Below, one piece after another: positions 1 to 11,395 of a stretch of DNA of 64,000 nt; positions within the stretch are counted from its first letter, which is position 1, and the number at the start of each line of letters is the position of its first letter. Under the pieces are notes generated by a model, which was given only the letters and a program-made list of their open reading frames with translations, was not told the DNA's origin and made no database searches. A program made the translations under genes and the position numbers. Source of the stretch: Opitutia bacterium (lineage in GTDB: Bacteria; Verrucomicrobiota; Verrucomicrobiia; Opitutales; Opitutaceae); contig JACRHS010000011.1 in the NCBI GenBank assembly GCA_016217595.1, positions 62,001 through 126,000 of the forward strand, read 5' to 3'.

Positions 1-2019
<2,019 letters not shown>

Positions 2020-2077
2020 GCGAGTTCATAATCCGGGAATCGTGGGCGCTCGCGCGTCCCGCCGCCTGGCTTCGTCT

Positions 2078-3151
2078 TTACGCTTCCGCCGCGCCGGTTT
2101 GTGCCTCGGGCAGCTCGCCACCCAGCCGCTCCGCCACCGTCCGCCACAGCGTCTCGGCGCGTTCTTCCAATAAAGCCCGCGCCCGCACCACTTCGGCTTC
2201 GCGCGCCCGGCGGTTCTCCTCCGCGATCCGCGCGAGATCGTCCAAATTGTACACGTAGGCATTTTCGAGCGTCGCCACCGCCGCGTCCACATCGCGCGGC
2301 AACGCCAGATCGATGAAAAACAACGGCCGCGCCGTCCGGTGCCGGAGCGCTGCCGCCGTGCCCGCCGCGGAAATCACCGCCTCGGGCGCCGCCGTGCAGC
2401 ACACCACCACGTCAAACTCGCCCAGCCGCGCCTCACGCTCGGCAAAGGGCAGCGCCGCCGCGCCCAGCGTCGTGGCCAGCTCCTGCGCCTTGTCGAACGA
2501 GCGGCTCGCCACCGTGAGCGCCGCCGCGCCGCGACTCTGGAACGCCTTGGCGGTCTTCTCGCCGATCTCGCCCGCGCCGAGCAGCAAAATCCGCGTCGCC
2601 GCCAGCTCGCCGAAAATATTCACCGCCAGATCCACCGCCACGTTCGCCACGCTGATCTGCCCCTCGGTGATCGCCGTTTGCGTGCGCACATGCTTCGCCG
2701 CCTGGAACGCTTTTTGGAAAACGCGGTTGAGCACCGCGCCCGTGCTCCCCGCCGCCTGGGCCGCCGCATACGCGTCTTTCACCTGGCCGAAAATTTCCGT
2801 CTCACCGAGCATCTGCGAATCCAGCCCGCTCGCCACCTCGAACAGGTGCAGCGCCGCCGCCCGCCCCTGCAACGCCAGCCGGAATTGCGCAAACTCCGCC
2901 ACCGCGAACCGCTGTTGCGCGCAATAAATCCGCTCGGCCTCGGCCACCGTTTCGACCGACTCCGCCACGAGGTAAAACTCCACGCGGTTGCAGGTGTTGA
3001 GCACCACAAACTCGCGCAGCCCGGCCAGCCCCTTCAACGCCGCGCGCACCGCATCGGCCGCGCCGCCCGCCAAGGCCAGTTTCTCGCGCACCGCGATCGG
3101 CGTGCGCTGGTGGGTCGCCCCGAAAATAAACAGACTCGCCGCAGCACTCAT
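2078..3151 (-). CDS. hemA: Glutamyl-tRNA reductase, short form
   Basis: Catalyses NADPH-dependent reduction of glutamyl-tRNA(Glu) to glutamate-1-semialdehyde, the first committed step of C5-pathway tetrapyrrole synthesis. The N-terminal domain has the catalytic cysteine Cys54 in NTCNRVEFY and the family signature GLDSQMLGETEIFGQVKDAY. A Rossmann NADPH domain follows (LLLGAGEIGEKTAKAF). The protein is 357 residues, whereas typical GluTRs have about 400-430. It stops just after the spinal helix, so most of the C-terminal dimerisation helices are missing. Its ATG overlaps the stop of the upstream HemX/CcsA-like gene (ATGA), implying translational coupling. Function is confident; the short C-terminus is the oddity. 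Confidence 0.95.
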   Translation of the reverse strand: MSAAASLFIFGATHQRTPIAVREKLALAGGAADAVRAALKGLAGLREFVVLNTCNRVEFYLVAESVETVAEAERIYCAQQRFAVAEFAQFRLALQGRAAALHLFEVASGLDSQMLGETEIFGQVKDAYAAAQAAGSTGAVLNRVFQKAFQAAKHVRTQTAITEGQISVANVAVDLAVNIFGELAATRILLLGAGEIGEKTAKAFQSRGAAALTVASRSFDKAQELATTLGAAALPFAEREARLGEFDVVVCCTAAPEAVISAAGTAAALRHRTARPLFFIDLALPRDVDAAVATLENAYVYNLDDLARIAEENRRAREAEVVRARALLEERAETLWRTVAERLGGELPEAQTGAAEA

Positions 3152-4002
3152 GGCGCCGGCGCCGACACCGCAGCGCGTACTCGCGGCTCAGGATGGCGGC
3201 TCCGATTCACCGGCCAGAGCGACAACAGCGCCAGGCCAAACATCGCCACGCACATCCACGCGAAATATTTTCCCGTCAGCCGCCCCGCGAGCCGCAGGAC
3301 CAGCGTGAGCACATACGCCCACCACACCGCGACCACGATCAGCAGCTTCATGTGATCGACCTCCGCATCGTCGCGCCGCCAGTAGACCCAGCCCACGCCG
3401 ATCGCCAAGGTCATGACACTCACGCCCGCCGTGAGCAGCCGCACACTCATATGATCGAGATCGAGCACCGACGGCAGAAAGTGGAACCAGCCCCCGGGCT
3501 GCTTCGATTTCAACGAATGGTTGCGGAATAAAAACATCGCCGCGCTCAACGTCAGCAGCGCGAACACCCCGTAGCTGAACATCGCCAGCGCCGCGTGCAC
3601 CGCGATCCAGGGATTGCCGCCCAGCAACGCCGTGTGCCGCACCGCATCCCACGCCGGAATGTTCAGCGACACCAAGGTGAACACCAGTGTCAGGCACGCC
3701 GTGAAATACCCGAACAGACTGAGCCGGAAAGTCGCGCCAATGGCGAGGTACAGCGCCGTCGCCGACCAGCCGGTGAACTGAAAAATCTCGAACGCGTTGC
3801 CCAGCGGACAACCGCCCACCGCCCTCCCCCGCATCAGCAACCCAAACGTCTGCGCCAGATAGCCGGCGACGATGATGGCGTACATGGCCACGCGCGAATG
3901 CCGCCGGTGGCGCGCCAGCGAAATCGTGCCGAACAGCACGCCCGTCAAATAGCAACCGGCGGCGATCCAGAGCCATTGACGATCGGTGAGTAGAGCAAAC
4001 AT
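3148..4002 (-). CDS. Cytochrome c assembly / HemX-like integral membrane protein
   Basis: A 284-residue protein with about eight hydrophobic helices. It matches the CcsA/HemX-type cytochrome c assembly family by its helix pattern, a conserved histidine in the HAALAMFSYG helix and the late DHMSVRLLTAG segment. The start is ATG 4002 (MFALLTDRQWLW), because the upstream frame extension is Arg/Gly-rich and non-hydrophobic. Its stop overlaps the hemA start. In Bacillus-type operons HemX sits beside HemA and modulates its level. CcsA members instead handle haem during cytochrome c maturation. The WWD haem-handling motif of true CcsA is not evident, so I favour the HemX-like role, but the assignment is by inference. 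Confidence 0.8.
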   Translation of the reverse strand: MFALLTDRQWLWIAAGCYLTGVLFGTISLARHRRHSRVAMYAIIVAGYLAQTFGLLMRGRAVGGCPLGNAFEIFQFTGWSATALYLAIGATFRLSLFGYFTACLTLVFTLVSLNIPAWDAVRHTALLGGNPWIAVHAALAMFSYGVFALLTLSAAMFLFRNHSLKSKQPGGWFHFLPSVLDLDHMSVRLLTAGVSVMTLAIGVGWVYWRRDDAEVDHMKLLIVVAVWWAYVLTLVLRLAGRLTGKYFAWMCVAMFGLALLSLWPVNRSRHPEPRVRAAVSAPAP

Positions 4003-4187
4003 GGAAGTGCGCACCGTACGAAAACCCCCGCCCGGCGCAAGTCCGGGCACATATGCCCCAACGTAGTGCGGTGCTTCAGCCCGCACCCGATCACACCGCG
4101 CCACCGTAGCGGCCGTGGTAACGAGGCCGGAGCGCTCCGTAAACACTCCCCCATGCAACCGCCTCCTGCCGTCGGAAACTACCACCA

Positions 4188-4214
4188 AAACACCGCGCAC
4201 TCCAAGCGGTGTTT
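4188..4214. promoter_or_regulatory. Perfect 9-bp inverted repeat upstream of the RND efflux operon
   Basis: The arms aaacaccgc (4188-4196) and gcggtgttt (4206-4214) are perfectly complementary and separated by 9 bases. They lie 56 bases before the start of the Cys-rich leader gene. No T-tract follows, so a terminator is unlikely. A dyad operator for a dimeric regulator of the metal-efflux operon, or of the divergent haem genes, is the simplest reading. No regulator gene is adjacent. Confidence 0.4.
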
Positions 4215-4269
4215 ACCTCACATCGCGGGAGTTGACTCCATTCCACTCGCCGCGGTTACTTTCGGCCCG

Positions 4270-4656
4270 ATGCGAAAAGTGCGCACTTGGTTCGCGTGCC
4301 TCCTGCTGGCCCTCTGGTTGCCAGCCACGCTGCATTGCGCCCTCGAAGCGGCCGGGCTCGACGGCATCGCCGCCTGCGAAAGCGCCGCGGAGACCGAGGC
4401 CAACGACGAGCACTGCGCCACCGATATCTGCCAGATCATCGAAGGCACGTTTGTCGCACGGGGCTCCGAACAACTCACTCTCGCAGCCCCGCCGCCGCTC
4501 CAGCCAGAGCCTTGCCTTCTGTTAGACCTGCTCTGCTTGGCGCCACCTCTGCTCGCCCGGCCTTTGCCGACTTTCGCGCCGCCTCCTGATGCGGTGACTT
4601 CGCGCCACCCCTGGCAGTTTGCCGAGCGCGCCACCGCGGTGGCTCAAGCGCCCTAG
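4270..4656 (+). CDS. Small exported Cys-containing protein leading the efflux operon
   Basis: A 128-residue protein starting at ATG 4270 (MRKVRTWFACLLLALWLPATLHC). It has a clear signal peptide or membrane anchor. The middle carries several cysteines and histidines (LHC, AAC, EHCATDIC), and the C-terminus is Pro/Leu-rich. I recognise no named domain. It lies 127 bases before a TolC-type gene on the same strand and heads a metal-type RND operon. A periplasmic metal-binding or sensing accessory, analogous in position only to CusF, is therefore plausible. The Cys/His content is seen directly; metal binding is inferred. Confidence 0.6.
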   Translation: MRKVRTWFACLLLALWLPATLHCALEAAGLDGIAACESAAETEANDEHCATDICQIIEGTFVARGSEQLTLAAPPPLQPEPCLLLDLLCLAPPLLARPLPTFAPPPDAVTSRHPWQFAERATAVAQAP

Positions 4657-4783
4657 GCGCGTCTCCCCCCGTCGGCCGGTTCCTGCGCGAACCGGTGCTT
4701 GCGATTCGCTGCCGGCGTTCCGTCGCCGGTGCGTTCTTCCGCTCTGCCTTCGGCGTCATTGCGCCGTTTACCTGTCCTTCCTC

Positions 4784-6040
4784 ATGCACACCTCTTTTTA
4801 TCGTTCCGCCTTTCTCTGCTTCCTCGCGCTCGGCGCCCGCTCTGTCTTCGGCGCCGAAGCCGTTCCACCACTCACCCTCGACGCCGCCGTGCAACTGGCC
4901 CTCGCCACCAGCCCCGAGCTGCGCGCCGCCGACGGTCGCATCGCCGCCGCCCTCGGCCGCGCCGACCAGTCGCGCCGCTGGGCCAACCCCGAACTCACCT
5001 TGAACGCCGACGACTGGCCGACCGGCCGCGGCGGTTTCTCCGAAGCAAAGAAACTCGTCGGTCTGTCTCAGGCCGTGCCGTTTCCCGGCAAGAAGCGGCT
5101 CGACCGCCAGCTCGGCGTCGCCGACGTCCGCACCGCGGAAGCCGAGGTCGCGCAGCACCGCCTCGAACTCATCCGCGAGGTGAAGGGCGCGTTCTTCCAG
5201 GTGTTGGCCGCGCGCCAGCGCGTCGCTGTCGCCGCCGAGCTCACCGCCGTCGCCACCGCTTCGGCCGACACCGCGCGCAAACGCGTCGCCGCCGGCGCCG
5301 CACCGGATCAGGAGCTGCTGCGCGCCGAGATCGCCCTCGAGCTGGCGCGCAACGAAGCCGCCAGCCTCGCCCGCGAGGCCGATTCCGCCCGGCAGACCCT
5401 CGCCACGCTCCTCGGCCGCGCCGAACTCGCTGACACCGCCATCGCCGGCGCTCTCGCCGACACCGTCGATCTCTCGATCCTCGATCGCACTCCGGCACGT
5501 GACGCCGCCCACCCGAGTCTCGCCATCGCGCGCTCCGCCCGCGACCGCGCCGAGCTCGCATTGCGCCGCGCGCGACTGGAGCCGTACCCCGACGTTACCA
5601 TGGCCGTCGCCGGCGGACGCGATGGCGCTTCCGGCACCTCGGTCGTGCAACTGGGCCTCTCGGTGCCCCTGCCGCTCTTCGACCGCTCGAAAGGCCGCAA
5701 ACAGGAAGCGACCGCTCAAGTCGCCATCGCCGACGCAGAGCTCACCACCGCCACGCGCAAACTCGCCCGCGACTGGCAGCTCGCCGCGCAACGGCTGCGC
5801 ACCGCCGCCGCGCAAGTAGCCAGTTACCGCGAGCGCATTTTGCCCAAAGCCGACGCCGCCCAGCGTCTCGTGCAAATCGGATTCGAGCAGGGCAAATTCG
5901 GTCTGGTCGATCTGCTCGACACCCAACGCACCGCCGCCGAAGCCCGCCTCGCCTACCAGCAAAAACTCCTCGAACTGCACCTCGCCCACGCCGACGTCGA
6001 AGCGCTCCTCGCGCCCGCCGGCGACCCCAAATCCTCCTGA
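4784..6040 (+). CDS. TolC/CzcC-type outer-membrane efflux channel
   Basis: A 418-residue protein with a signal peptide (MHTSFYRSAFLCFLALGARSVFG) followed by two internally similar OEP-type coiled-coil repeats. The segments LTLDAAVQLALATSPELRAADGRI and LDTQRTAAEARLAYQQ are typical of outer-membrane factors of heavy-metal RND systems (CzcC/CusC). ATG 4784 is chosen because the in-frame extension upstream is Arg-rich and unlike a leader. It is followed after 19 bases by the adaptor gene. The protein would form the outer-membrane and periplasmic tunnel of the tripartite pump. Confidence 0.9.
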   Translation: MHTSFYRSAFLCFLALGARSVFGAEAVPPLTLDAAVQLALATSPELRAADGRIAAALGRADQSRRWANPELTLNADDWPTGRGGFSEAKKLVGLSQAVPFPGKKRLDRQLGVADVRTAEAEVAQHRLELIREVKGAFFQVLAARQRVAVAAELTAVATASADTARKRVAAGAAPDQELLRAEIALELARNEAASLAREADSARQTLATLLGRAELADTAIAGALADTVDLSILDRTPARDAAHPSLAIARSARDRAELALRRARLEPYPDVTMAVAGGRDGASGTSVVQLGLSVPLPLFDRSKGRKQEATAQVAIADAELTTATRKLARDWQLAAQRLRTAAAQVASYRERILPKADAAQRLVQIGFEQGKFGLVDLLDTQRTAAEARLAYQQKLLELHLAHADVEALLAPAGDPKSS

Positions 6041-6059
6041 AACTTTTCCCGCATCGTCC

Positions 6060-7340
6060 ATGAAACCTTTTCCTTTCACTCTCCCACTCGCGCTCGCTGC
6101 AGCCTGCGCCCTGCTAGCCTCCTGCGCGCGTCACACCGAATCAGCCGGCGACAGTCATGCCGGCCATAACCATGCCGGCCACAATCACGCGGCTGGCGAG
6201 CACGCCAGTGAACCCGCCACCGGGGCCAAAATGTGCAAAGAGCACAATGTGCCCCTCGCCGAATGCGGCATCTGCAAGCCGGAGCTCATCGCGCAGCTCA
6301 AGCCCGGCGACAGTTTGAAGGTGCGCCTCGCCGCCACCGACTCCGCCAAGCTCTCCGGCGTCGAGACGGCGGCGCTCTCGGCCGGCGCGATTGCCGACAG
6401 CGTCGAGTGCTTCGCCGAACTCAGCTTCGATCAGCGGCGGCTCGCCCAGATCGTCGCGCCGGTCAGCGGCATTCTCCACTCGGTCGACGCCGGCCTCGGC
6501 ACCAAGGTCGAGGAGCAACAACCGGTCGCGCGCCTGTGGTCGGCCGCCATCGCCGACACCGTCGCCAAGGCCATGCTCACGCACCAGACGCTCGACCGCG
6601 AACGCAAGCTCCGCGCCGACCGCGTCACCGCGGAGAAAGATTTGCAGGAGGCCGAGGCCGCGCACCGCGCCGCCTGCCAGCAGCTCCGCACCTTCGGTTT
6701 CACCGAGGCGCAAATCGACGCCTACATCGCCGCGCCGCAGGACCGCATCGTCATCGATGTGCGCGCGCCGTTTGCCGGCGAGATCGTCGCGTGCGACGCC
6801 GTGCGCGGCGCGCTCATCGAGGCGGGCAAGCCGCTCTTCACGCTCGCCGACCGCTCGACGATGTGGGCCATGCTCAATCTCCCCGAGGCCACGCTCGCGC
6901 AGGTACGCGTCGGCCAGATGGTCGAACTGCGCGTCGACGCCCTGCCCGACCGCGTGTTCACCGGCGAACTCACCTGGATCGGGGCCGAAGTGGATGAACG
7001 CAACCGCCTCGCCCGCGCGCGCGCCGAGTTCGCCAACCCCGACGGCGCGCTCCGCGCCCACATGTTTGCGCAGGCCCGAATTCTCACGCGCCGCAACGCC
7101 AGCGCGCTCCTCCTGCCGTCGTCCGCCGTGCAACGCATCGACGGCCGGCCGCTCGTCTTCGTCAAACTGGAGGACGATCTGTTCGACGCGCGCGCTGTGC
7201 GCCTTGGCGCCGAGGTCGCGGGGCAACACGAGGTGCTGGCCGGGTTGCGCGCCCTGGAGCCCGTCGTCGTGCGCCGCAGTTTCTCCCTGAAATCGCAGCT
7301 GCTCATCTCGCGCCTCGGCGCGGGCTGCGCCGACGACTGA
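6060..7340 (+). CDS. His-rich RND periplasmic adaptor (CzcB/CusB-like), lipoprotein
   Basis: A 426-residue membrane-fusion protein. The N-terminus is a lipoprotein signal ending LLASC. Next comes a histidine-rich stretch built from repeated HAGHNHA units, then a short conserved motif MCKEHNVPLAECGICKPEL with three cysteines. That motif is typical of adaptors of HME-type RND pumps. The barrel/lipoyl/hairpin core follows (VSGILHSVDAG, VRAPFAGEIVACDAV). It delivers substrate to, and bridges, the inner-membrane pump and the outer-membrane channel. The His/Cys content points to divalent or monovalent metal ions; which ion cannot be told from sequence alone. Confidence 0.9.
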   Translation: MKPFPFTLPLALAAACALLASCARHTESAGDSHAGHNHAGHNHAAGEHASEPATGAKMCKEHNVPLAECGICKPELIAQLKPGDSLKVRLAATDSAKLSGVETAALSAGAIADSVECFAELSFDQRRLAQIVAPVSGILHSVDAGLGTKVEEQQPVARLWSAAIADTVAKAMLTHQTLDRERKLRADRVTAEKDLQEAEAAHRAACQQLRTFGFTEAQIDAYIAAPQDRIVIDVRAPFAGEIVACDAVRGALIEAGKPLFTLADRSTMWAMLNLPEATLAQVRVGQMVELRVDALPDRVFTGELTWIGAEVDERNRLARARAEFANPDGALRAHMFAQARILTRRNASALLLPSSAVQRIDGRPLVFVKLEDDLFDARAVRLGAEVAGQHEVLAGLRALEPVVVRRSFSLKSQLLISRLGAGCADD

Positions 7341-7364
7341 GCCACCACCTTCATCCCTTTCGCC

Positions 7365-10300
7365 ATGTTAAACCGGCTCATCACTCTCTCGCTCCAAAAC
7401 CGCCTGCTCGTCTGCGTGCTGGCGGCGGTGCTCGTTGTCCTCGGCGGACGCGCCTTCCTGCAACTGCCGGTGGACGCGTTCCCCGACACCACGCCCGTGC
7501 AGGTGCAGATCAACACCGTCGCCCCCGCGCTCAATCCGCAGGAGGCCGAGCAGCAGATCACCATTCCCATCGAACAGGCGGTCGGCGGTCTGCCCGGTCT
7601 CGCCAACATCCGTTCCGTCTCGAAATTCGGCCTCTCGCAAGTCGTGGCCACCTTCGAGGACGGCGTGGACATCTACCGCGCGCGCCAGCTCATCGCCGAG
7701 CGGCTGCAAAGCGTGGCGTTGCCCGAGGGCATGACGCGTCCGGAGCTCGGCCCGATCTCCACCGGCCTCGGCGAGGTGTTCCACTACGTCGTCCGCTCGG
7801 ACAACCCCCGGCGCTCGCTCATGGAGCTGCGCGAACTCCAGGACTGGGTGATCAAGCCGCAGCTGCGCAAAGTTCGCGGCGTCGCGGAGGTCAACACCTG
7901 GGGCGGCTTCGAGAAACAGTTTCACGTCATCGCCGATCCCGCGCGGTTGGTGAAACACGGCGTCACGTTTGAAACGCTGTTCGAGGCGCTGGCGGCCAAC
8001 AACCAGAACGTCGGCGGCGGTCAGCTCGTGCGCAATGGCGAGTCGCTGCTCGTGCACGGCATCGGCCTCGCCACCGACGTCGCACAGCTCGGCCAGATCG
8101 TGCTCACCGCGCGCGACGGCCTGCCCGTGCGCGTGGCCGATGTCGCCACCGTGCGCATCGATCACGAGATTCGCCGCGGCGCCGTCACCGGCGCGGGCAA
8201 GGGAGAGATCGTGCTCGGGCTCGGTTTCATGCTCATGGGCGAAAACAGCGCGGTCGTGACCCACGCGTTGAAGGAAAAACTCGCCGAGGTGCAAAAGACG
8301 CTGCCCGCCGATGTCCGCGTGGAAGTGCTCTACGACCGCACCGAGCTCGTCGACAAAGTGATCGGCACCGTCGAGGAAAACCTGCTCGCCGGCGCGCTGC
8401 TCGTGATCGCGGTGCTCTTCGCGTTTCTCGGCAATCTCCGCGCCGGCCTGATCGTCGTCGCCGCCATTCCGCTCTCCATGCTGTTCGCTGGCGATCTCAT
8501 GCTCCAGACCGGCATCGCCGCCAGCCTGCTCAGCCTCGGCGCGGTAGACTTCGGGCTGATCGTCGACGGCTCGGTCGTGATGATCGAAAACGCCATGCGC
8601 CGCCTGGCCGCGCGCCAGCACGAGCTGGGCCGCACGCTCACCGCCGACGAGCGCAACGCCGTGCTCGCCGCCGCGCCGCTCGAAGTCGCGCGCCCCGTGG
8701 CGTTCGGCGTCGGCATCATTCTGATCGTGTTTCTGCCGATCCTCGCGCTGGAAGGCGTCGAGGGAAAAATGTTCCGGCCGATGGCGCTGACGATGATCTT
8801 TGCACTCGGCGGCTCGCTGCTCGTCGCGCTCACGCTCATGCCGGTGCTCGCGAGCCTGCTGTTGCCCAAACGCGTCCGGGAAACCGAGCCGTGGCTCGTG
8901 CGCTGGTCGCACCGGCTTTACGCGCCGGCGCTGGCCGCGGTGCTGCGTTTCCGTCGCGCCACGCTACTCATCGCGCTCGCCCTGCTGGCCGGCGCAGCGG
9001 TCATCGCCACGCGCCTCGGCGGCGAGTTTCTGCCCAAGCTCGGCGAGCAAGCCATCGTCGGCACAAGCGTCCGCCTGGCCGGCGTCTCCGTCGATGAGGC
9101 GGTCGCCTACAACACCCGCATCGAACAGCTGCTGCTCGCCGAGTTTCCCGACGAGATTGCCAACATCTGGACGCGCCTCGGCACCGCCGAAGTCGCTACC
9201 GATCCGATGGGCATCGAGTTGTCCGACTTCTTCCTCGCGCTGCATCCACGCGGGCAGTGGAAAAAGGCGCGGACACAGACCGAGCTCGTGGAGCAGATGC
9301 GCGCGTTGTTCGCCAAGCTGCCCGGCCTCACGGTCGCGTTCAGTCAGCCAATCGAGATGCGGTTTAACGAACTCATCGCCGGCATCCGCTCCGATATCGG
9401 CATCAAAATCTACGGCGACGATCTCGACCGGCTGCGCGCGCTCTCCGACGAGGTGCAGAAGACGCTCGGCGGCATCGCCGGCGCGGCAGAGATCGCGGGC
9501 GAACAACTCACCGGCCAGCCGGTGCTGCAAATTCAGATCGATCCGCAGGCCATCGCCCGCCACGGCGTGCCCGCGCGCCACGTGCTCAATGTGATCGAGT
9601 GCGTCGGCACGAAACGCGTCGGCGAAGTGCGCGAAGGCCAGCGGCGTTTCCCGTTGGTCGTCCGCCTGCCCGACCGCGAACGCAGCGATCCGGCGGCGCT
9701 CGCGCGCACGCTCATCCCGACCGCGGCCGGCGCGGTGTTGCCGCTCGCTCAACTCGCGCAAATTCGCGAGACCGAGGGCCCGGCGACGATCAACCGCGAA
9801 TGGGGCCGGCGGCGCATCACCGTGCAATGCAACGTGCGCGGCCGCGATGTCGCTGGCTTCGTCGCCGAGGCGCGGCGCAAAATCGCCGCCGAGGTCAAGC
9901 TGCCCGAAGGCTACGCCATCGAATGGGGCGGGCAGTTCGAGAACATGGAGCGGGCCAACGCCAAGCTGCGCTTTGTCGTGCCCGTCGCGCTCGGGCTCAT
10001 TCTGATTCTGCTCTATTTCAGCCTCGGCACGTTCCGCGATGTGTTGCTGGTCGCCTCGGGTATTCCGCTCGGCGCGGTCGGCGGCATCGTGGCACTCTGG
10101 GCGCGCGGCATGCCGCTGACCGTCAGCGCCGCCGTCGGCTTCGTCGCCCTCAGCGGCGTCGCGATTCTCAACGGTCTCGTGCTGGTAACCTTCATCCAAC
10201 AAAAGCTCGCCGCCGGCGCGCCGGTGGACGACGCCGTGCGCGACGGCTGCCTGGTGCGACTCCGGCCGGTGTTGATGACCGCGCTGGTAGCCGCGGTCGG

Positions 10301-10484
10301 TTTCATCCCGATGGCGGTGAACGTCGGCGTGGGCGGCGAAGTGCAGCGGCCGTTGGCGACCGTCGTCATCGGCGGCATCCTGAGCAACACCGTGCTGACG
10401 CTGCTCGTGCTCCCCGTGCTCTTCACGACCTTTCGACGAAAGCCCATGCCGGGCTTGATACCCAAAGGCACACCGCCTTCATGA
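7365..10484 (+). CDS. Heavy-metal efflux RND pump (CzcA/CusA family)
   Basis: A 1039-residue HME-RND transporter that drives periplasmic metal export with the proton gradient. It starts with the usual short cytoplasmic end and TM1 (LSLQNRLLVCVLAAVLVVLGG). It then shows the two large periplasmic loops and twelve-helix topology. The TM4 proton-relay motif DFGLIVDGSVVMIEN carries Asp395, Asp401 and Glu408. The length equals the family norm. It lies 24 bases after the adaptor gene and closes the operon. The metal-selectivity residues of CusA (methionines) or CzcA are not something I can resolve without alignment, so the ion is left open. Confidence 0.93.
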   Translation: MLNRLITLSLQNRLLVCVLAAVLVVLGGRAFLQLPVDAFPDTTPVQVQINTVAPALNPQEAEQQITIPIEQAVGGLPGLANIRSVSKFGLSQVVATFEDGVDIYRARQLIAERLQSVALPEGMTRPELGPISTGLGEVFHYVVRSDNPRRSLMELRELQDWVIKPQLRKVRGVAEVNTWGGFEKQFHVIADPARLVKHGVTFETLFEALAANNQNVGGGQLVRNGESLLVHGIGLATDVAQLGQIVLTARDGLPVRVADVATVRIDHEIRRGAVTGAGKGEIVLGLGFMLMGENSAVVTHALKEKLAEVQKTLPADVRVEVLYDRTELVDKVIGTVEENLLAGALLVIAVLFAFLGNLRAGLIVVAAIPLSMLFAGDLMLQTGIAASLLSLGAVDFGLIVDGSVVMIENAMRRLAARQHELGRTLTADERNAVLAAAPLEVARPVAFGVGIILIVFLPILALEGVEGKMFRPMALTMIFALGGSLLVALTLMPVLASLLLPKRVRETEPWLVRWSHRLYAPALAAVLRFRRATLLIALALLAGAAVIATRLGGEFLPKLGEQAIVGTSVRLAGVSVDEAVAYNTRIEQLLLAEFPDEIANIWTRLGTAEVATDPMGIELSDFFLALHPRGQWKKARTQTELVEQMRALFAKLPGLTVAFSQPIEMRFNELIAGIRSDIGIKIYGDDLDRLRALSDEVQKTLGGIAGAAEIAGEQLTGQPVLQIQIDPQAIARHGVPARHVLNVIECVGTKRVGEVREGQRRFPLVVRLPDRERSDPAALARTLIPTAAGAVLPLAQLAQIRETEGPATINREWGRRRITVQCNVRGRDVAGFVAEARRKIAAEVKLPEGYAIEWGGQFENMERANAKLRFVVPVALGLILILLYFSLGTFRDVLLVASGIPLGAVGGIVALWARGMPLTVSAAVGFVALSGVAILNGLVLVTFIQQKLAAGAPVDDAVRDGCLVRLRPVLMTALVAAVGFIPMAVNVGVGGEVQRPLATVVIGGILSNTVLTLLVLPVLFTTFRRKPMPGLIPKGTPPS

Positions 10485-10499
10485 CGGCGACCGGGAACG

Positions 10500-11261
10500 T
10501 CACCACTCGCCGCGGCGCGAAAACTTTTTTTGCGCCGCCTTCTTGAAGGCCACGCCCGCCGCGTCGATATCGTCGCACACTTGTTGCAACGATTTTCCCG
10601 CGCTCCCGCGCGCGGCGGGAATCAGCGTCTGACATTCGTTGGCATCCATGAAACGCGCCGCCTCCAGCAGATGTTTTTCGTCACCGAAGGGCACCGCCAG
10701 AAACCCGTGTTTGTCCGCGTGAATCAGCTGGCCCGGCTCGATCACGCGGCCGAACACCTCGACCGCGACGCCCCACTGCACGGGACACGAGAAGGCGTGT
10801 CCGACGCACATGCGCCGCGCGAGCGCCTTGAAGCCGGCGTTGTTCATCTCATCGACGTCGCGGATGGCGCCATCGCAGATGGTGCCGACACACCCGAGCG
10901 CGCGATGGATGTTGCTGTTCACCTCGCCCCAGAACGCGCCGAGGGTCCTCGGCTTGTCGAGATCCTGCACCACCACGATTTTCGGCCCGGGTTGCGCGGC
11001 GATGTAGCGGCGATACTCGCTCCACGCGCGGGGGTTTTTCTTCGGGTGCTCGCCGTTTCCCGGCTGGCAAACGACGGTCACGGCATAGCCGACCATCGGC
11101 CCCATGTGCGGCATGAAGTCGCGCGTCTCCTCCAGATTGAAACCGTCGGTGGCCGCCTGATGCCGGGTCACCTGCTCCCAGCCGTTGTAGATGGTGGGCG
11201 TGTTCCAACGTTTCAGTTCGAGCAAAGCGCTGTGCGAGAGCGGACGAGGTGATCGCTTCAT
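10500..11261 (-). CDS. RraA-like protein (HMG/CHA aldolase family)
   Basis: A 253-residue member of the RraA/demethylmenaquinone-methyltransferase-like fold. The characteristic core is present: GEVNSNIHRALGCVGTICDG followed by AIRDVDEM, giving the G-x3-R...D-x-R/D pattern that binds a divalent metal and pyruvate-type ligands in the aldolases. The later HADKHGFLAVP segment is also conserved. Members are either class II aldolases (4-hydroxy-4-methyl-2-oxoglutarate) or RNase E regulators. The N-terminal extension and length favour an enzyme of uncharacterised substrate. The start is ATG 11261 (MKRSPRPLSHSALLELKRW); a GTG six codons upstream is less likely. It converges on the RND operon. Confidence 0.85.
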   Translation of the reverse strand: MKRSPRPLSHSALLELKRWNTPTIYNGWEQVTRHQAATDGFNLEETRDFMPHMGPMVGYAVTVVCQPGNGEHPKKNPRAWSEYRRYIAAQPGPKIVVVQDLDKPRTLGAFWGEVNSNIHRALGCVGTICDGAIRDVDEMNNAGFKALARRMCVGHAFSCPVQWGVAVEVFGRVIEPGQLIHADKHGFLAVPFGDEKHLLEAARFMDANECQTLIPAARGSAGKSLQQVCDDIDAAGVAFKKAAQKKFSRRGEW

Positions 11262-11395
11262 GGGCGGGCAGACTGTCACGGACGCAGCACAGGCGAAAGC
11301 CCCAAACAGTGGTTCAATGAATCAACCATTGCGATGGGCTGGCGGTGCATGCCGGAGATTGCTTTCGGCGGGGGCGCGGCTTTCATCGGCGCGGA

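Noticed and set aside
4066..4269. Extension of the Cys-rich small gene by 68 codons upstream
   Set aside because: The extension lacks leader character and overlaps the operator-like dyad, whereas ATG 4270 gives a proper signal peptide.
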